Assembly: GCA_050298535.1 (NCBI GenBank)
Contig: JBNKUI010000105.1
Location: 186,001-250,000, forward strand
Direction of reading: 5' to 3'
Length of the DNA stretch: 64,000 bases
Origin: JABDMH01 sp050298535
GTDB lineage: Bacteria; Bacteroidota; Bacteroidia; Chitinophagales; Saprospiraceae
Part shown: positions 51,349 to 59,180 of the stretch, one piece after another
Layout: every line of letters starts with the position of its first letter
Numbering within the stretch: position 1 is the stretch's first letter
The notes under the pieces: model-generated
Seen by the model: the letters and a program-made list of their open reading frames with translations, nothing else
Told to the model about the DNA's origin: nothing
Database searches by the model: none
Made by a program: the position numbers and the translations under genes

Positions 51349-52143
51349 GTGTCTGGGAGGTTTGTAATATCAACTATATTGGAGGTAATAATCTTCACTC
51401 TGATGTTCTCCAAAGAACCTTATCATATATTCAAAATCTCTAGACTAACACATTCTGACCAAGAAATTCCAGCAGGAAGAAGATATACTAAGAATGGCAT
51501 CGTTTGTCAGAAAAAAAGTATTACAAAGATTAGTGTTATACCCGAGTCAGTCAAGAAATCCCAACTTCTTACATTGGGTTTAAACTTTGTATTTGTAGGA
51601 GAGTTACTTGAAGTGATTTTAAAATCCATTTTGTATTGTTCAAAATTGGCTCTGATAATTTTAACATCCCTTCTTGTCCTGTTATTTCTATTTGGAGCTG
51701 ATAGAGATGAAGCACGTTCAATTCTGATTGTAGCACTTTGGATAATTGCTATTATTTATATAATTGGTTTGATTAATTCCATCTATTCTCTTATCAAAAG
51801 TATCCAATCTGGATGTTATCTATCAACAGATAGGTATCTTAATGTAAGTTCTGCAGCAGACCCGAAAAAGGCCTTTAGAAGTTCCCGCTATAAGAAATTA
51901 TGTTGTTTAGACTATGAAGTACTAAGAAGTCAGGGGGAAATGGAACTTCACGAAAGAAAGCTGAGAGTGCACTTGGTTTTAGAAGATAACACGTTTATAC
52001 ATACGTCATTCTACGAAGAGACCATACGGGGGCTGTGGATATGCAGAAATTGTCGGACTCACCTTGACGATAGCATTAAGATTGGTAACTATTGCCCAGG
52101 ATGTGATAGAAAAATCAATGATAGAATTTACAGCATACATTGA
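51349..52143 (+). CDS. Membrane protein with C-terminal zinc ribbon
   Basis: A 264-residue protein (GTG start). An N-terminal hydrophobic stretch is followed by two further membrane helices near 95-115 and 125-150 (LALIILTSLLVLLFLFG and ILIVALWIIAIIYIIGLI). The cytoplasmic C terminus ends in a four-Cys zinc ribbon: CRNC at about 228-231 and CPGC at about 246-249. I do not recognise the family. It stands alone between the Rep-like gene and a gene-poor stretch. Confidence 0.6.
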   Translation: MSGRFVISTILEVIIFTLMFSKEPYHIFKISRLTHSDQEIPAGRRYTKNGIVCQKKSITKISVIPESVKKSQLLTLGLNFVFVGELLEVILKSILYCSKLALIILTSLLVLLFLFGADRDEARSILIVALWIIAIIYIIGLINSIYSLIKSIQSGCYLSTDRYLNVSSAADPKKAFRSSRYKKLCCLDYEVLRSQGEMELHERKLRVHLVLEDNTFIHTSFYEETIRGLWICRNCRTHLDDSIKIGNYCPGCDRKINDRIYSIH

Positions 52144-52591
52144 AAAGCTTCAGCGAATTAGTAAACACGACAAGAGTCATTAAAGTTAGGTGGTAAGATT
52201 GATATGTGAGACCATAGCCGTGGTAAAAATTTAACAAACGTTCACCTAAAGTTCCAAAGAGGCACAGAGATTACCATGGGAATTTGTCCTAAAAATAGAT
52301 AGTTGGCTTTCCTATTATCTATGTTAATATAGACATTATCTTGGTAATCTAATCCTTAGACATCATGTCTATTCTTTAAAATCTTATCAATTCACCTTCC
52401 TAATCTAAGTACTTGATATTGTAGACCAAACATATATAAATTAATTGCCAAATAAAGATGATTAGAGACCCCTAGAGGGCATTTATCACATATTTGGACC
52501 CAAGCTAAGCACGGACCAAAATAGGCTCTCTAACAAGCTATATTGAGATATCTACACATTCTACGTATATTTATTGTTGAAAAACATCTCA
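52144..52591. other. Gene-free AT-rich interval
   Basis: No ORF, tRNA or strong hairpin is visible; presumably it holds the promoter of the small lipoprotein gene. Confidence 0.4.
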
Positions 52592-52786
52592 ATGATTCAG
52601 AAAATTCTAATCCTCACCTTACTCCTATTCGTTCTATCTGCATGCTGTGAAGAATATAGCTGTCCTAAAGATGACCCAAATCGGGTAGGAGCAATTTGTA
52701 ATGATGGAACCACCAGTGATTCTGTGGGTTCAGGAACCTGCTCAAATCATGGCGGTGTCAAGGAATGGCGATGCTGTGAGAAGTAG
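52592..52786 (+). CDS. Small cysteine-rich lipoprotein (DUF3761-like)
   Basis: 64 residues from ATG 52592 (TTG 52574 is an alternative). Signal MIQKILILTLLLFVLSAC has a canonical lipobox LSAC. The mature part, with six further Cys, contains ICNDGTTSDSVGSGTCSNHG, the pattern C-x-D-G-T...G-T-C-S-x-H-G-G of DUF3761 proteins, which are small secreted domains of unknown role. It is on the island, with no cotranscribed neighbour. Confidence 0.65.
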   Translation: MIQKILILTLLLFVLSACCEEYSCPKDDPNRVGAICNDGTTSDSVGSGTCSNHGGVKEWRCCEK

Positions 52787-52793
52787 GTCGGTT

Positions 52794-53033
52794 CTATCTA
52801 ATTAGCACTCCAGAGAATAGATTTGTTTCTCTTTGAATGTTCTCAAGGAGAGCGTTCATAGCGCTTTGATACGATGGAAACAGTTTCGGCATTCCTAGAT
52901 ACATGGGAAATCCATAAAAATATGGTTCCCAATATTTCCTTCCATACCATGTTTTTCTTTGAAGTTCAACTATATAGTACTTGTCCTTTTTGACAATTCT
53001 GAACCTTACTCGACCATCATATACAAATGCCAC
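52794..53033 (-). CDS. Hypothetical protein, aromatic/basic
   Basis: A 79-residue protein rich in Tyr, Phe and Arg (YYIVELQRKTWYGRKYWEPY), with beta-type start and helical end (SAMNALLENIQRET). No family recognised. Its start is 10 bp after the stop of the 100-residue gene upstream on the same strand, so the two form a probable operon divergent from the XRE regulator. Confidence 0.55.
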   Translation of the reverse strand: MAFVYDGRVRFRIVKKDKYYIVELQRKTWYGRKYWEPYFYGFPMYLGMPKLFPSYQSAMNALLENIQRETNLFSGVLIR

Positions 53034-53043
53034 TTTGTAAATG

Positions 53044-53346
53044 CTAAGCCAAAGTCATAATCAAGCTCCGGACTTCCCTTTCAGCCATCGTCCTTATCGC
53101 ATAGACCATATAATTTTCAATCACTCCACCTTTAATTCGAAAGGACTTATTTGCTGAATCAATCAACTTTGCCTGAACAAGTAATAAGTCTTGTCGAGAA
53201 GTAGATTCATCAACAATCTTCCACTTGCTAAAAATACCATTTCGATACATAATGGCACTTAGGTCTTCATTGTCATCCACTGAAAGCATCAATCCTGGAT
53301 TGAGCCATATCTTTATGTTGCCTTTCTCTGTTTTGACACTCTTCAT
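53044..53346 (-). CDS. Hypothetical protein, divergent from XRE regulator
   Basis: A 100-residue protein (MKSVKTEKGNIKIWLNPGLM) of unrecognised family, predicted beta-rich then helical at the C terminus. It is the first gene of a two-gene minus-strand operon. The 79-bp gap to the divergent XRE gene is the expected place for an operator, which suggests regulation by that repressor (inference from layout). Confidence 0.55.
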   Translation of the reverse strand: MKSVKTEKGNIKIWLNPGLMLSVDDNEDLSAIMYRNGIFSKWKIVDESTSRQDLLLVQAKLIDSANKSFRIKGGVIENYMVYAIRTMAEREVRSLIMTLA

Positions 53347-53425
53347 GCAAAGTCTTTTTCCTAAGATACAAAATAGAGCCTAAAGGCTCTGGTTTAGCTG
53401 TACGTATCAGGCTTTATTCGTCTCT

Positions 53426-53683
53426 GTGAGTATAGAGCGTGATAGTGATTTTCTAAAGGCTTTTGGAGCAAATCTGAGAGCAATTCGAAAGAATAAGGGA
53501 CTCTCACAAGAGAGTTTAGCCTATCAATGTGATGTTTCGCCTAGTCAAATAGGAAGGATAGAACGGGGAGAAAGAAACCCTACTATATTGACTATCAAAA
53601 CTTTGTCTTCAGTTTTAGAAGTAAATGTTTGTGAGTTATTCGAGTTTGATTCTGATTTCTATGAAAACCTAAATACCATATAG
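53426..53683 (+). CDS. XRE-family helix-turn-helix regulator
   Basis: An 85-residue single-domain Cro/C1-type DNA-binding protein. The HTH covers FGANLRAIRKNKGLSQESLA and VSPSQIGRIERGERNPTILT, ending in the usual LSSVLEVNVCELFEF. A GTG start at 53426 is used. It is divergent from the two small hypothetical genes and is likely to control them and itself. Confidence 0.9.
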   Translation: MSIERDSDFLKAFGANLRAIRKNKGLSQESLAYQCDVSPSQIGRIERGERNPTILTIKTLSSVLEVNVCELFEFDSDFYENLNTI

Positions 53684-54460
53684 GTCTTCTGACAAGTCCC
53701 CACAAATGCGAACGGGTGGGTAATGTCCGAATTTCTGAACATCCCCGGGTCCGTCAATCTTACCGTGATGGGACCCAAAACCTCCAAATAAGCATGCTTT
53801 CTTATATTTTCTAACTCAATGGAATTAAGAGGTACCCTCATTTAAGCACATGAGGGCTAAAGCAAGAGCTTAAATCGAAAATGTTTAGATAACCTATCTA
53901 ATTGGGTGGACTTCTTGCAAAATTGTAATTTTTCGCTAAAACCTCATATTCAGACTATAAAACATTAAATTAAATTACTACATAGTCGATTCTGAGTGAC
54001 TTTCTCATTATAGTTGACCAGACTACCACTCTATGTATTTTAGGGCCGAAAAAGGGCCTGGAATTAGCGTCTAGTCTTCTGTGATAATCTTAGGATGAGA
54101 ATCTTGTCGATATTTCTCGTTCTTAGATGCCAAGAGGAGGAACTATAGATTTTGCACAAGGCATTTTCCATACCTTGCTGTTTTTGAACAAGATAGAGTC
54201 CCTCAAATCTCTTATAACGAAGCAGTACTCTTTGGCCAATATGACAGCTTTACCTGAAGATCTTTAAGTACGAATGGTTAACTTTCTTGAGAAGCTAACA
54301 GACACACCAAAAAAACGACCCACGGAATGAAAGAGGGCCTGGGTATGAATGGTGACTAGTAAGAGTATGTATTTTTAGGGTCTATAGCAACTAAATCTAA
54401 CACTTTTTTATTAACTTAATGGTAGTGCAAACGATTTATTATTGATCTCAAAGATGCTAA
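53684..54460. other. Gene-poor stretch of island 2
   Basis: A hairpin CCCTCAT/ATGAGGG at 53835-53856 lacks a T-run. A 60-codon minus-strand frame (53659-53841) overlaps the XRE gene's end and is not convincing. Nothing else was recognised; the stretch may be eroded sequence. Confidence 0.4.
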
Positions 54461-55372
54461 ATGCCTAATTATATGATAAAGCAGTCACGGCTGTGGTACT
54501 GCATTATAGCTATGTTACTTCCTTGGGCCATGTCCTTTTCACAGAAGGATGCAAAGCGTTTTGAAAAAATCAAGACAAGAGATGACCATGAAGCATTCAT
54601 CATCAAGTTTAATGATAGTCCATACGCAAAAAAGGCCTATTCAAATTTAGACAAAATTATATATTCAGAATATGAGTTAGAATCCTATACTAAATTTATC
54701 GAAAGCAGTCAGACAAGATTTGGTATTACTCCTAGTGAGGAGCAGTACAGACGCATTGCTGAATTAGAGGAGGTTGAACGTGGAAATATAGTCAATTCTA
54801 AAGACTTGAGTCGCAAATTTAGTTTGAACGACGAGGGTCTATATATGGCCATTTATAGAGATAGTTATTATCCTGAGGGAATGGATTACACAAAATCTGA
54901 AAGGGTATGGTTTTACATGTTCCATGACAAGAGTAGAGATGATTCTGGTTACAAGAGATTCAGTCTAGGAACCACCGATGGATCGATTGGTCGAATTGTA
55001 ATCCCTCCCAAAGACTATTTGCCAATAATTTCTAAGAATCAAGATCTCACCACGATAGAGTACTTAATGCTTTTTATTGGATATCGCGACGGTCCCGTTA
55101 GTTATCTTCATGACGCCATGGCCGGTACTCACGATCTCATTGACCAACTTCCAAATCTCAGAGAGATAACTATCTGTTTCGAGAACTATGCAACCAAAGA
55201 AGATATGGACATGCGGGACAAATTTTTAGGAGCGCTCGTACTGGGGAGGGATATTACTTTATTTATCAATCAAGGCCCTCTCACCAAATACAGCCTTCTC
55301 AAGGACTGCCGTAAAATCTTTGTAGATAGGGAGTATAGATTATTAAAGACAATGCCAGAGGGGTCCAATTGA
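54461..55372 (+). CDS. Secreted hypothetical protein
   Basis: A 303-residue protein with N-terminal signal (QSRLWYCIIAMLLPWAMSFSQ). An ATG four codons downstream (54473) is an equally good start. Residues 25-85 are helical with a short repeat like a degenerate SPOR/TPR prefix (YAKKAYSNLDKIIYSEYELE). The rest is mixed alpha/beta with no motif known to me. It is a single gene, with 242 bp free of genes before the truncated hsdM. Confidence 0.55.
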   Translation: MPNYMIKQSRLWYCIIAMLLPWAMSFSQKDAKRFEKIKTRDDHEAFIIKFNDSPYAKKAYSNLDKIIYSEYELESYTKFIESSQTRFGITPSEEQYRRIAELEEVERGNIVNSKDLSRKFSLNDEGLYMAIYRDSYYPEGMDYTKSERVWFYMFHDKSRDDSGYKRFSLGTTDGSIGRIVIPPKDYLPIISKNQDLTTIEYLMLFIGYRDGPVSYLHDAMAGTHDLIDQLPNLREITICFENYATKEDMDMRDKFLGALVLGRDITLFINQGPLTKYSLLKDCRKIFVDREYRLLKTMPEGSN

Positions 55373-55614
55373 TCGAATTTAAATTCACCAAGGATGGGGA
55401 TATAATTTGGACAGCTCTCATTTCGTATGCAAACGGTGTTTTAGCCCCCTGAAAAGTCGGACATGATTACAAAAGAAAATTTGTAATTTTCAGCATGGCA
55501 AGAAAGTACACAAAATGACAGGGAGAAGGAAGACCTCTCTGATTGACTTAATAAGGTTATTTTATAGATTACATTAGTTTAGAATGAGTTTCCATGTTCA
55601 AGTATCACCAAAGA

Positions 55615-56427
55615 CTACCTATCCCAGAGGAATAGGTTCACCTGTTTTATCTGTGTATGCTGTTGAAATTCAGATTTGCAGATAGAATAGGTCTGTGGAT
55701 TCAATTCCTGTCCCAGAAGACGCATACGGATGTTAGGATTGATATTTTCCTTGATATACTCCTTACCGATAGTAAGCATCCCTCCACTTCCGCAACAACA
55801 GTCAAATAATGACCGCACGATCCCAGTACCCTGTAGTTTCTCTCGATGTTCTTCAAACAGCAGTGCAACAAGGAGTCGAACGATATCACGTGGTGTATAG
55901 TGGTCTCCACTCGTTTCATTAGACATTTCTGAGAATCTACGGAGTAGTTCCTCATATACCTGACCCATCAAACGGTTATCTACCTTGTCAGGGTGGAGAT
56001 CAACTTCAGTAAACTTGTCGATAAGTTGGTACAGCCGATTGTTCTTTTGCAGCTTCTCGACTGGCTTGTCAAGTTGGAAGTTATTGATGATGTCATGGAC
56101 GTTTTGACTGTACCCATTGATGTAGTTCATAAAGTTCAGCCGTACGTTCTTCGCATCACCTTTCAGACGGCTCAGATCGTATTTTGACGTGTTGTAGAAG
56201 GGTGTACCCAGCTGCCCCTTGATAATTGGCGAAGGATCATCAATTTGATCCTTATATTGCTCATATAGTTGGTATGCTTTGTCCTTATTTGGTTCTAACA
56301 CACAATCCAATCTACGCAGTACTAAGAAGGGCATAATAACATCTCCATACTCATGGTTTTTGAACAAACCACGAAGGACATCGTCTGCAATTGTCCAAAT
56401 GAAGTTTGATAATTCTTGATACGTCAT
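55615..56427 (-). pseudogene. hsdM: Truncated type I restriction methyltransferase HsdM
   Basis: 270 residues match the first half of HsdM: the N-terminal helical bundle (FIWTIADDVLRGLFKNHEYG, ILPFLVLRRLD-like segment), then the methyltransferase domain start with GDHYTPRDIVRLL and SAM-binding motif I SLFDCCCGSGGMLTIGKEY, and GQELNPQTYSICKSE. It stops at WDR before the catalytic NPPY motif. No hsdS or hsdR follows. It cannot methylate DNA. It probably represents a defence cargo mostly lost from the island. Confidence 0.85.
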
Positions 56428-56753
56428 TTAACTTAAGTTGTTCAGAGAACGCAGTATAATGAAAAACGAGTAAATCGTAGATTTTTGTCTTTGAGTACCT
56501 ACCAATAATGAGTCAGTAATACTAATGAACCTCTTTTCCATCTGCTTAAGGAATTTGAGATAGATTAAGGCTCGACTGCAACAATTTTGGCCCTCAAGCA
56601 TGCGAACTCGAGGTAATGCGTTGAATGTTTTTTATAGTTCGGCTATATGGAAGGATATCCATTGAACTGCCATTGGTTAAATGGTTTCAACAAACTTGCA
56701 TCTGTTCCTTAAATCAACGAAATTTAGAATCATACTATTCTGAAATAGAAAAG

Positions 56754-57146
56754 ATGAGGTTGCTATTGCTTGAATGCTGCTTTGGGATTTGTTGTATTTA
56801 CTGCACCTGTACCTATCTAATGGATACGGAATCATTAGTAAGAGCAATATTTACTGGAGGCTTCCTTTTTGTTTTTGGACAAATGCCATTACTGGGATTC
56901 TGGAATTTTTTTCACGGCAGAGGTATTGATGATGAAAGCTTGTCAGGGATGGGGTATTTTCTTCATTTGCTCCTAATCATGGGACTTCTCTCATTTCTTG
57001 GTTACGAAATATCTATAGAGGCGACATTTGGTGAAGTTCTTACACAGTTGATTTTAGTTGGTGCCGCTAGTTATATTATCATTATTGGCCCGTATATTAG
57101 ATATAAAGATGGTGATGGATACTGGGAAGGACCTACGTTAGACTGA
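56754..57146 (+). CDS. Small multi-pass membrane protein, hypothetical
   Basis: 130 residues from ATG 56754; an upstream ATG at 56625 adds 43 mostly polar residues. Four hydrophobic segments are visible (LLLECCFGICCIYCTCTYLM, AIFTGGFLFVFGQMPLLGFW, YFLHLLLIMGLLSFLGY, LILVGAASYIIIIGPYI). No family recognised. It is the last gene of the island, ahead of the tRNA-Gln. Confidence 0.5.
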   Translation: MRLLLLECCFGICCIYCTCTYLMDTESLVRAIFTGGFLFVFGQMPLLGFWNFFHGRGIDDESLSGMGYFLHLLLIMGLLSFLGYEISIEATFGEVLTQLILVGAASYIIIIGPYIRYKDGDGYWEGPTLD

Positions 57147-57235
57147 GACGTGAAAATTCCAATTCATTTCAAACAATAATCTATGTATGAGGATAAAATT
57201 GACCCCAATGTTTTACTCATGTTGGCCTAGAGAAA

Positions 57236-57270
57236 AGAAAAACCCTTACATCTCAATAGATATAAGGGTT
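57236..57270 (-). terminator. Terminator brought by island 2 for tRNA-Gln
   Basis: AACCCTTA (57241-57248) pairs with TAAGGGTT (57263-57270). On the minus strand the stem is followed by a T-rich run (TTTTCTTTTCTC). It lies 15 bp beyond the tRNA-Gln 3' end. Confidence 0.75.
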
Positions 57271-57283
57271 CTTTTGAATTGTA

Positions 57284-57300
57284 GTAGACCCACTAGGACT
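57284..57300 (-). repeat. att repeat of island 2, right copy in tRNA-Gln
   Basis: The same 17 bp as at 47624-47640, here forming the 3' acceptor strand and part of the T arm of the functional tRNA. Confidence 0.85.
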
Positions 57301-57356
57301 CGAACCTAGAACGACAGGACCAAAACCTGCTGTGTTGCCAATTACACCATGGGTCT
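57285..57356 (-). tRNA. tRNA-Gln (TTG)
   Basis: Acceptor AGACCCA/TGGGTCT (seven pairs), discriminator A, anticodon loop TTTTGGT with anticodon TTG at 57321-57323, and T loop with GGTTCGAGTCC. 72 nt, no encoded CCA. Integration of island 2 kept the gene whole. Confidence 0.93.
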
Positions 57357-57443
57357 ATCCCAGCCTTCTTTCAAAGGCGTGGCAAATTTATAACAAATTT
57401 GGATTCTTTTGGATCTTGTAGAAGTTTTTTTGCGACAATGCCA

Positions 57444-57992
57444 CTAGGACTCCAATTGATAGATGGCATCCAGATTTCGGGCCTTGCCATCCAAATCCAA
57501 ACCATAGCCTATGACGAATGCATCTGGAATTTCAAATCCTACATAGGGGCTATCAAATTGCATCTCTACGCAGTCAGGCTTCAAGAGTAGGGTGGCTACA
57601 CTAATCGAAGCGGGTCTATGACGCTCCAGGTCTTCCATCATTTTTTGGATCGTACGTCCAGTGTCCACTATATCTTCTACGATTATCACATTTCGGCCTT
57701 CTATGACATCGGGCAGCCCGATAATTTGTTTTACGGTACCTGTAGAGGAGGTGCCTTCATATGAAGATAGCTTGACAAACTGTAGCTCACACTCATAGGC
57801 AAAGGCACGTACCAGATCAGCAGCGAACATGAAAGCACCGTTCAAAACAATCACAAACAATGGGAATTTATCCTTGTAATCCGTAGCGATTTCGCGACCC
57901 AACTCCTGAATACGCGATTTGATCACCTCTTTAGACAAATACTTTACAAATTGATGCTTTCCAATCGTTACAGTCTGAAGTTTACTTTCCAT
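57444..57992 (-). CDS. hpt: Hypoxanthine phosphoribosyltransferase
   Basis: Salvages hypoxanthine (and guanine) with PRPP to give IMP/GMP. The 182-residue protein has the PRPP-binding motif VIIVEDIVDTGRTIQKMM (about 97-114), the flexible-loop LSSYEGTSSTGTV, and LKPDCVEM/DSPYVGFEIPDAFVIGYGLD near the C terminus, where the purine base is stacked and bound. Length and motif spacing are those of bacterial Hpt. Monocistronic, minus strand, about 90 bp from tRNA-Gln. Confidence 0.93.
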   Translation of the reverse strand: MESKLQTVTIGKHQFVKYLSKEVIKSRIQELGREIATDYKDKFPLFVIVLNGAFMFAADLVRAFAYECELQFVKLSSYEGTSSTGTVKQIIGLPDVIEGRNVIIVEDIVDTGRTIQKMMEDLERHRPASISVATLLLKPDCVEMQFDSPYVGFEIPDAFVIGYGLDLDGKARNLDAIYQLES

Positions 57993-58173
57993 AGATGAAA
58001 AGATATGATTTTAGTATATTTGAAGCCTCAAGTTATCTGAAATCCCCGGACGCAAGTCTCTAAGATAACCATAACTCGCCAAAGAAAATCTTTCTACAAT
58101 TAGCACTCGAACATATGTTCCCGATATTGGAATTGGGTTCTTTATACTATTACATTATAACAAATTGATATTT

Positions 58174-59067
58174 ATGAAACGATTACTTACTCTCCTATTT
58201 CTGTCTTTCACTACACTGGTAGTAGTAGCCCAGGAAATAGATCAGGCGCAACTGATTGATTCATTGAAATCGCTCAAAGCTGAAAAAGAAGCGGCTGTCA
58301 AGGAACTCCAAGGTGAAATTTCCAGCATTAAAGGGCAAATAGATGCACTTCCAGGTTGGGACGTGGGTTCTTTTGGAACACTAGGATTTAATCTGTCCAA
58401 CTTCAACAACTGGCAGAAAGGGGCAAACCCTAACGCTGTTTCCTCTGCAATTCGCGCATCGGTCAATGCATTTGCTAACTATGACGAACCCAAACTCTTT
58501 TGGAGAAATAGTGGCGGTATAAACCTGGGCTGGCTCAAATTGGATACAGATGTTGACGATAATGAAGATGCCGATTTTGAGCAGGTGGCTGATGTGCTTA
58601 AGCTGACAAGTTTGTTTGGCTACAAAATCACTGAAAAAATAGCCATATCCTCTCTAGCGGAATACAATACATCTATACTTAGTAATTTTAATAATCCCGG
58701 CATCCTGGATTTTGGGGTGGGATTTACCTGGACGCCCATTCAGAATATGGTGGTAGTTGTCCATCCCATAAACTATCATTGGGTATTCGGAGACAATCCC
58801 CAATTTGATAGTGGTCTGGGTACTAAGATCGTGGCTGATTATACACGTGAACTAGTACCGGGATTGACGTGGAAGACTAATTTCACCACTTTTCTAGCAT
58901 ATAAAAGTACCGATCCCAGTCTGAGTGAATGGACCTGGACCAATAGTTTTGGGTTCAACGTTTGGAAAGGTATCGGAGTAGGCCTGGAATTCGGCCTGAG
59001 AAATGCCGAAGTAGAGTCACCTGATGGACAAAGCTATTGGGTGCTCGGAATTTCATACGGATTCTAA
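58174..59067 (+). CDS. DUF3078 outer-membrane-type protein
   Basis: 297 residues from ATG 58174 (MKRLLTLLFLSFTTLVVVAQ), a signal peptide; the frame begins three codons earlier with TTG. A short coiled coil (SLKAEKEAAVKELQGEISSI) precedes the DUF3078 domain: LGFNLSNFNNWQKGANPNAV, then amphipathic strands and a C-terminal aromatic FGLRN...GISYGF as in outer-membrane beta-barrels. Members are widespread in Bacteroidota and uncharacterised. It is 113 bp upstream of polA, separated by a terminator-like stem. Confidence 0.85.
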   Translation: MKRLLTLLFLSFTTLVVVAQEIDQAQLIDSLKSLKAEKEAAVKELQGEISSIKGQIDALPGWDVGSFGTLGFNLSNFNNWQKGANPNAVSSAIRASVNAFANYDEPKLFWRNSGGINLGWLKLDTDVDDNEDADFEQVADVLKLTSLFGYKITEKIAISSLAEYNTSILSNFNNPGILDFGVGFTWTPIQNMVVVVHPINYHWVFGDNPQFDSGLGTKIVADYTRELVPGLTWKTNFTTFLAYKSTDPSLSEWTWTNSFGFNVWKGIGVGLEFGLRNAEVESPDGQSYWVLGISYGF

Positions 59068-59076
59068 AAAACAAGA

Positions 59077-59108
59077 CGAAACCCTCAAATCAGAATTTGG
59101 GGGTTTCG
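59077..59108 (+). terminator. Terminator of the DUF3078 gene
   Basis: CGAAACCC plus TCAAAT pair with ATTTGG plus GGGTTTCG around a short loop; a T-rich stretch follows (AATTTCCCCTTT), not a pure T-run. Confidence 0.5.
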
Positions 59109-59180
59109 CCAATTTCCCCTTTCCTACACCCACGTGCACCTCAATTCATTTACTTAAATTGGCCATCCAAATTTCAAAGG

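Larger units (their letters stand above)
47624..57300. mobile_element. Genomic island 2 integrated in tRNA-Gln(TTG)
   Basis: About 9.7 kb bounded by a perfect 17-bp repeat of the tRNA-Gln 3' end. An intact tyrosine recombinase begins 150 bp inside the left boundary. Contents are AT-rich and typical of a small integrative element: recombinase, excisionase-like HTH, Rep-like protein, XRE regulator, several unknown genes and a truncated hsdM. No conjugation genes are present, so it would need a helper to transfer, if it moves at all. Confidence 0.85.

Noticed and set aside
53659..53841. 60-codon minus-strand ORF after the XRE gene
   Set aside because: It overlaps the XRE 3' end, has no recognised motif and no promoter.
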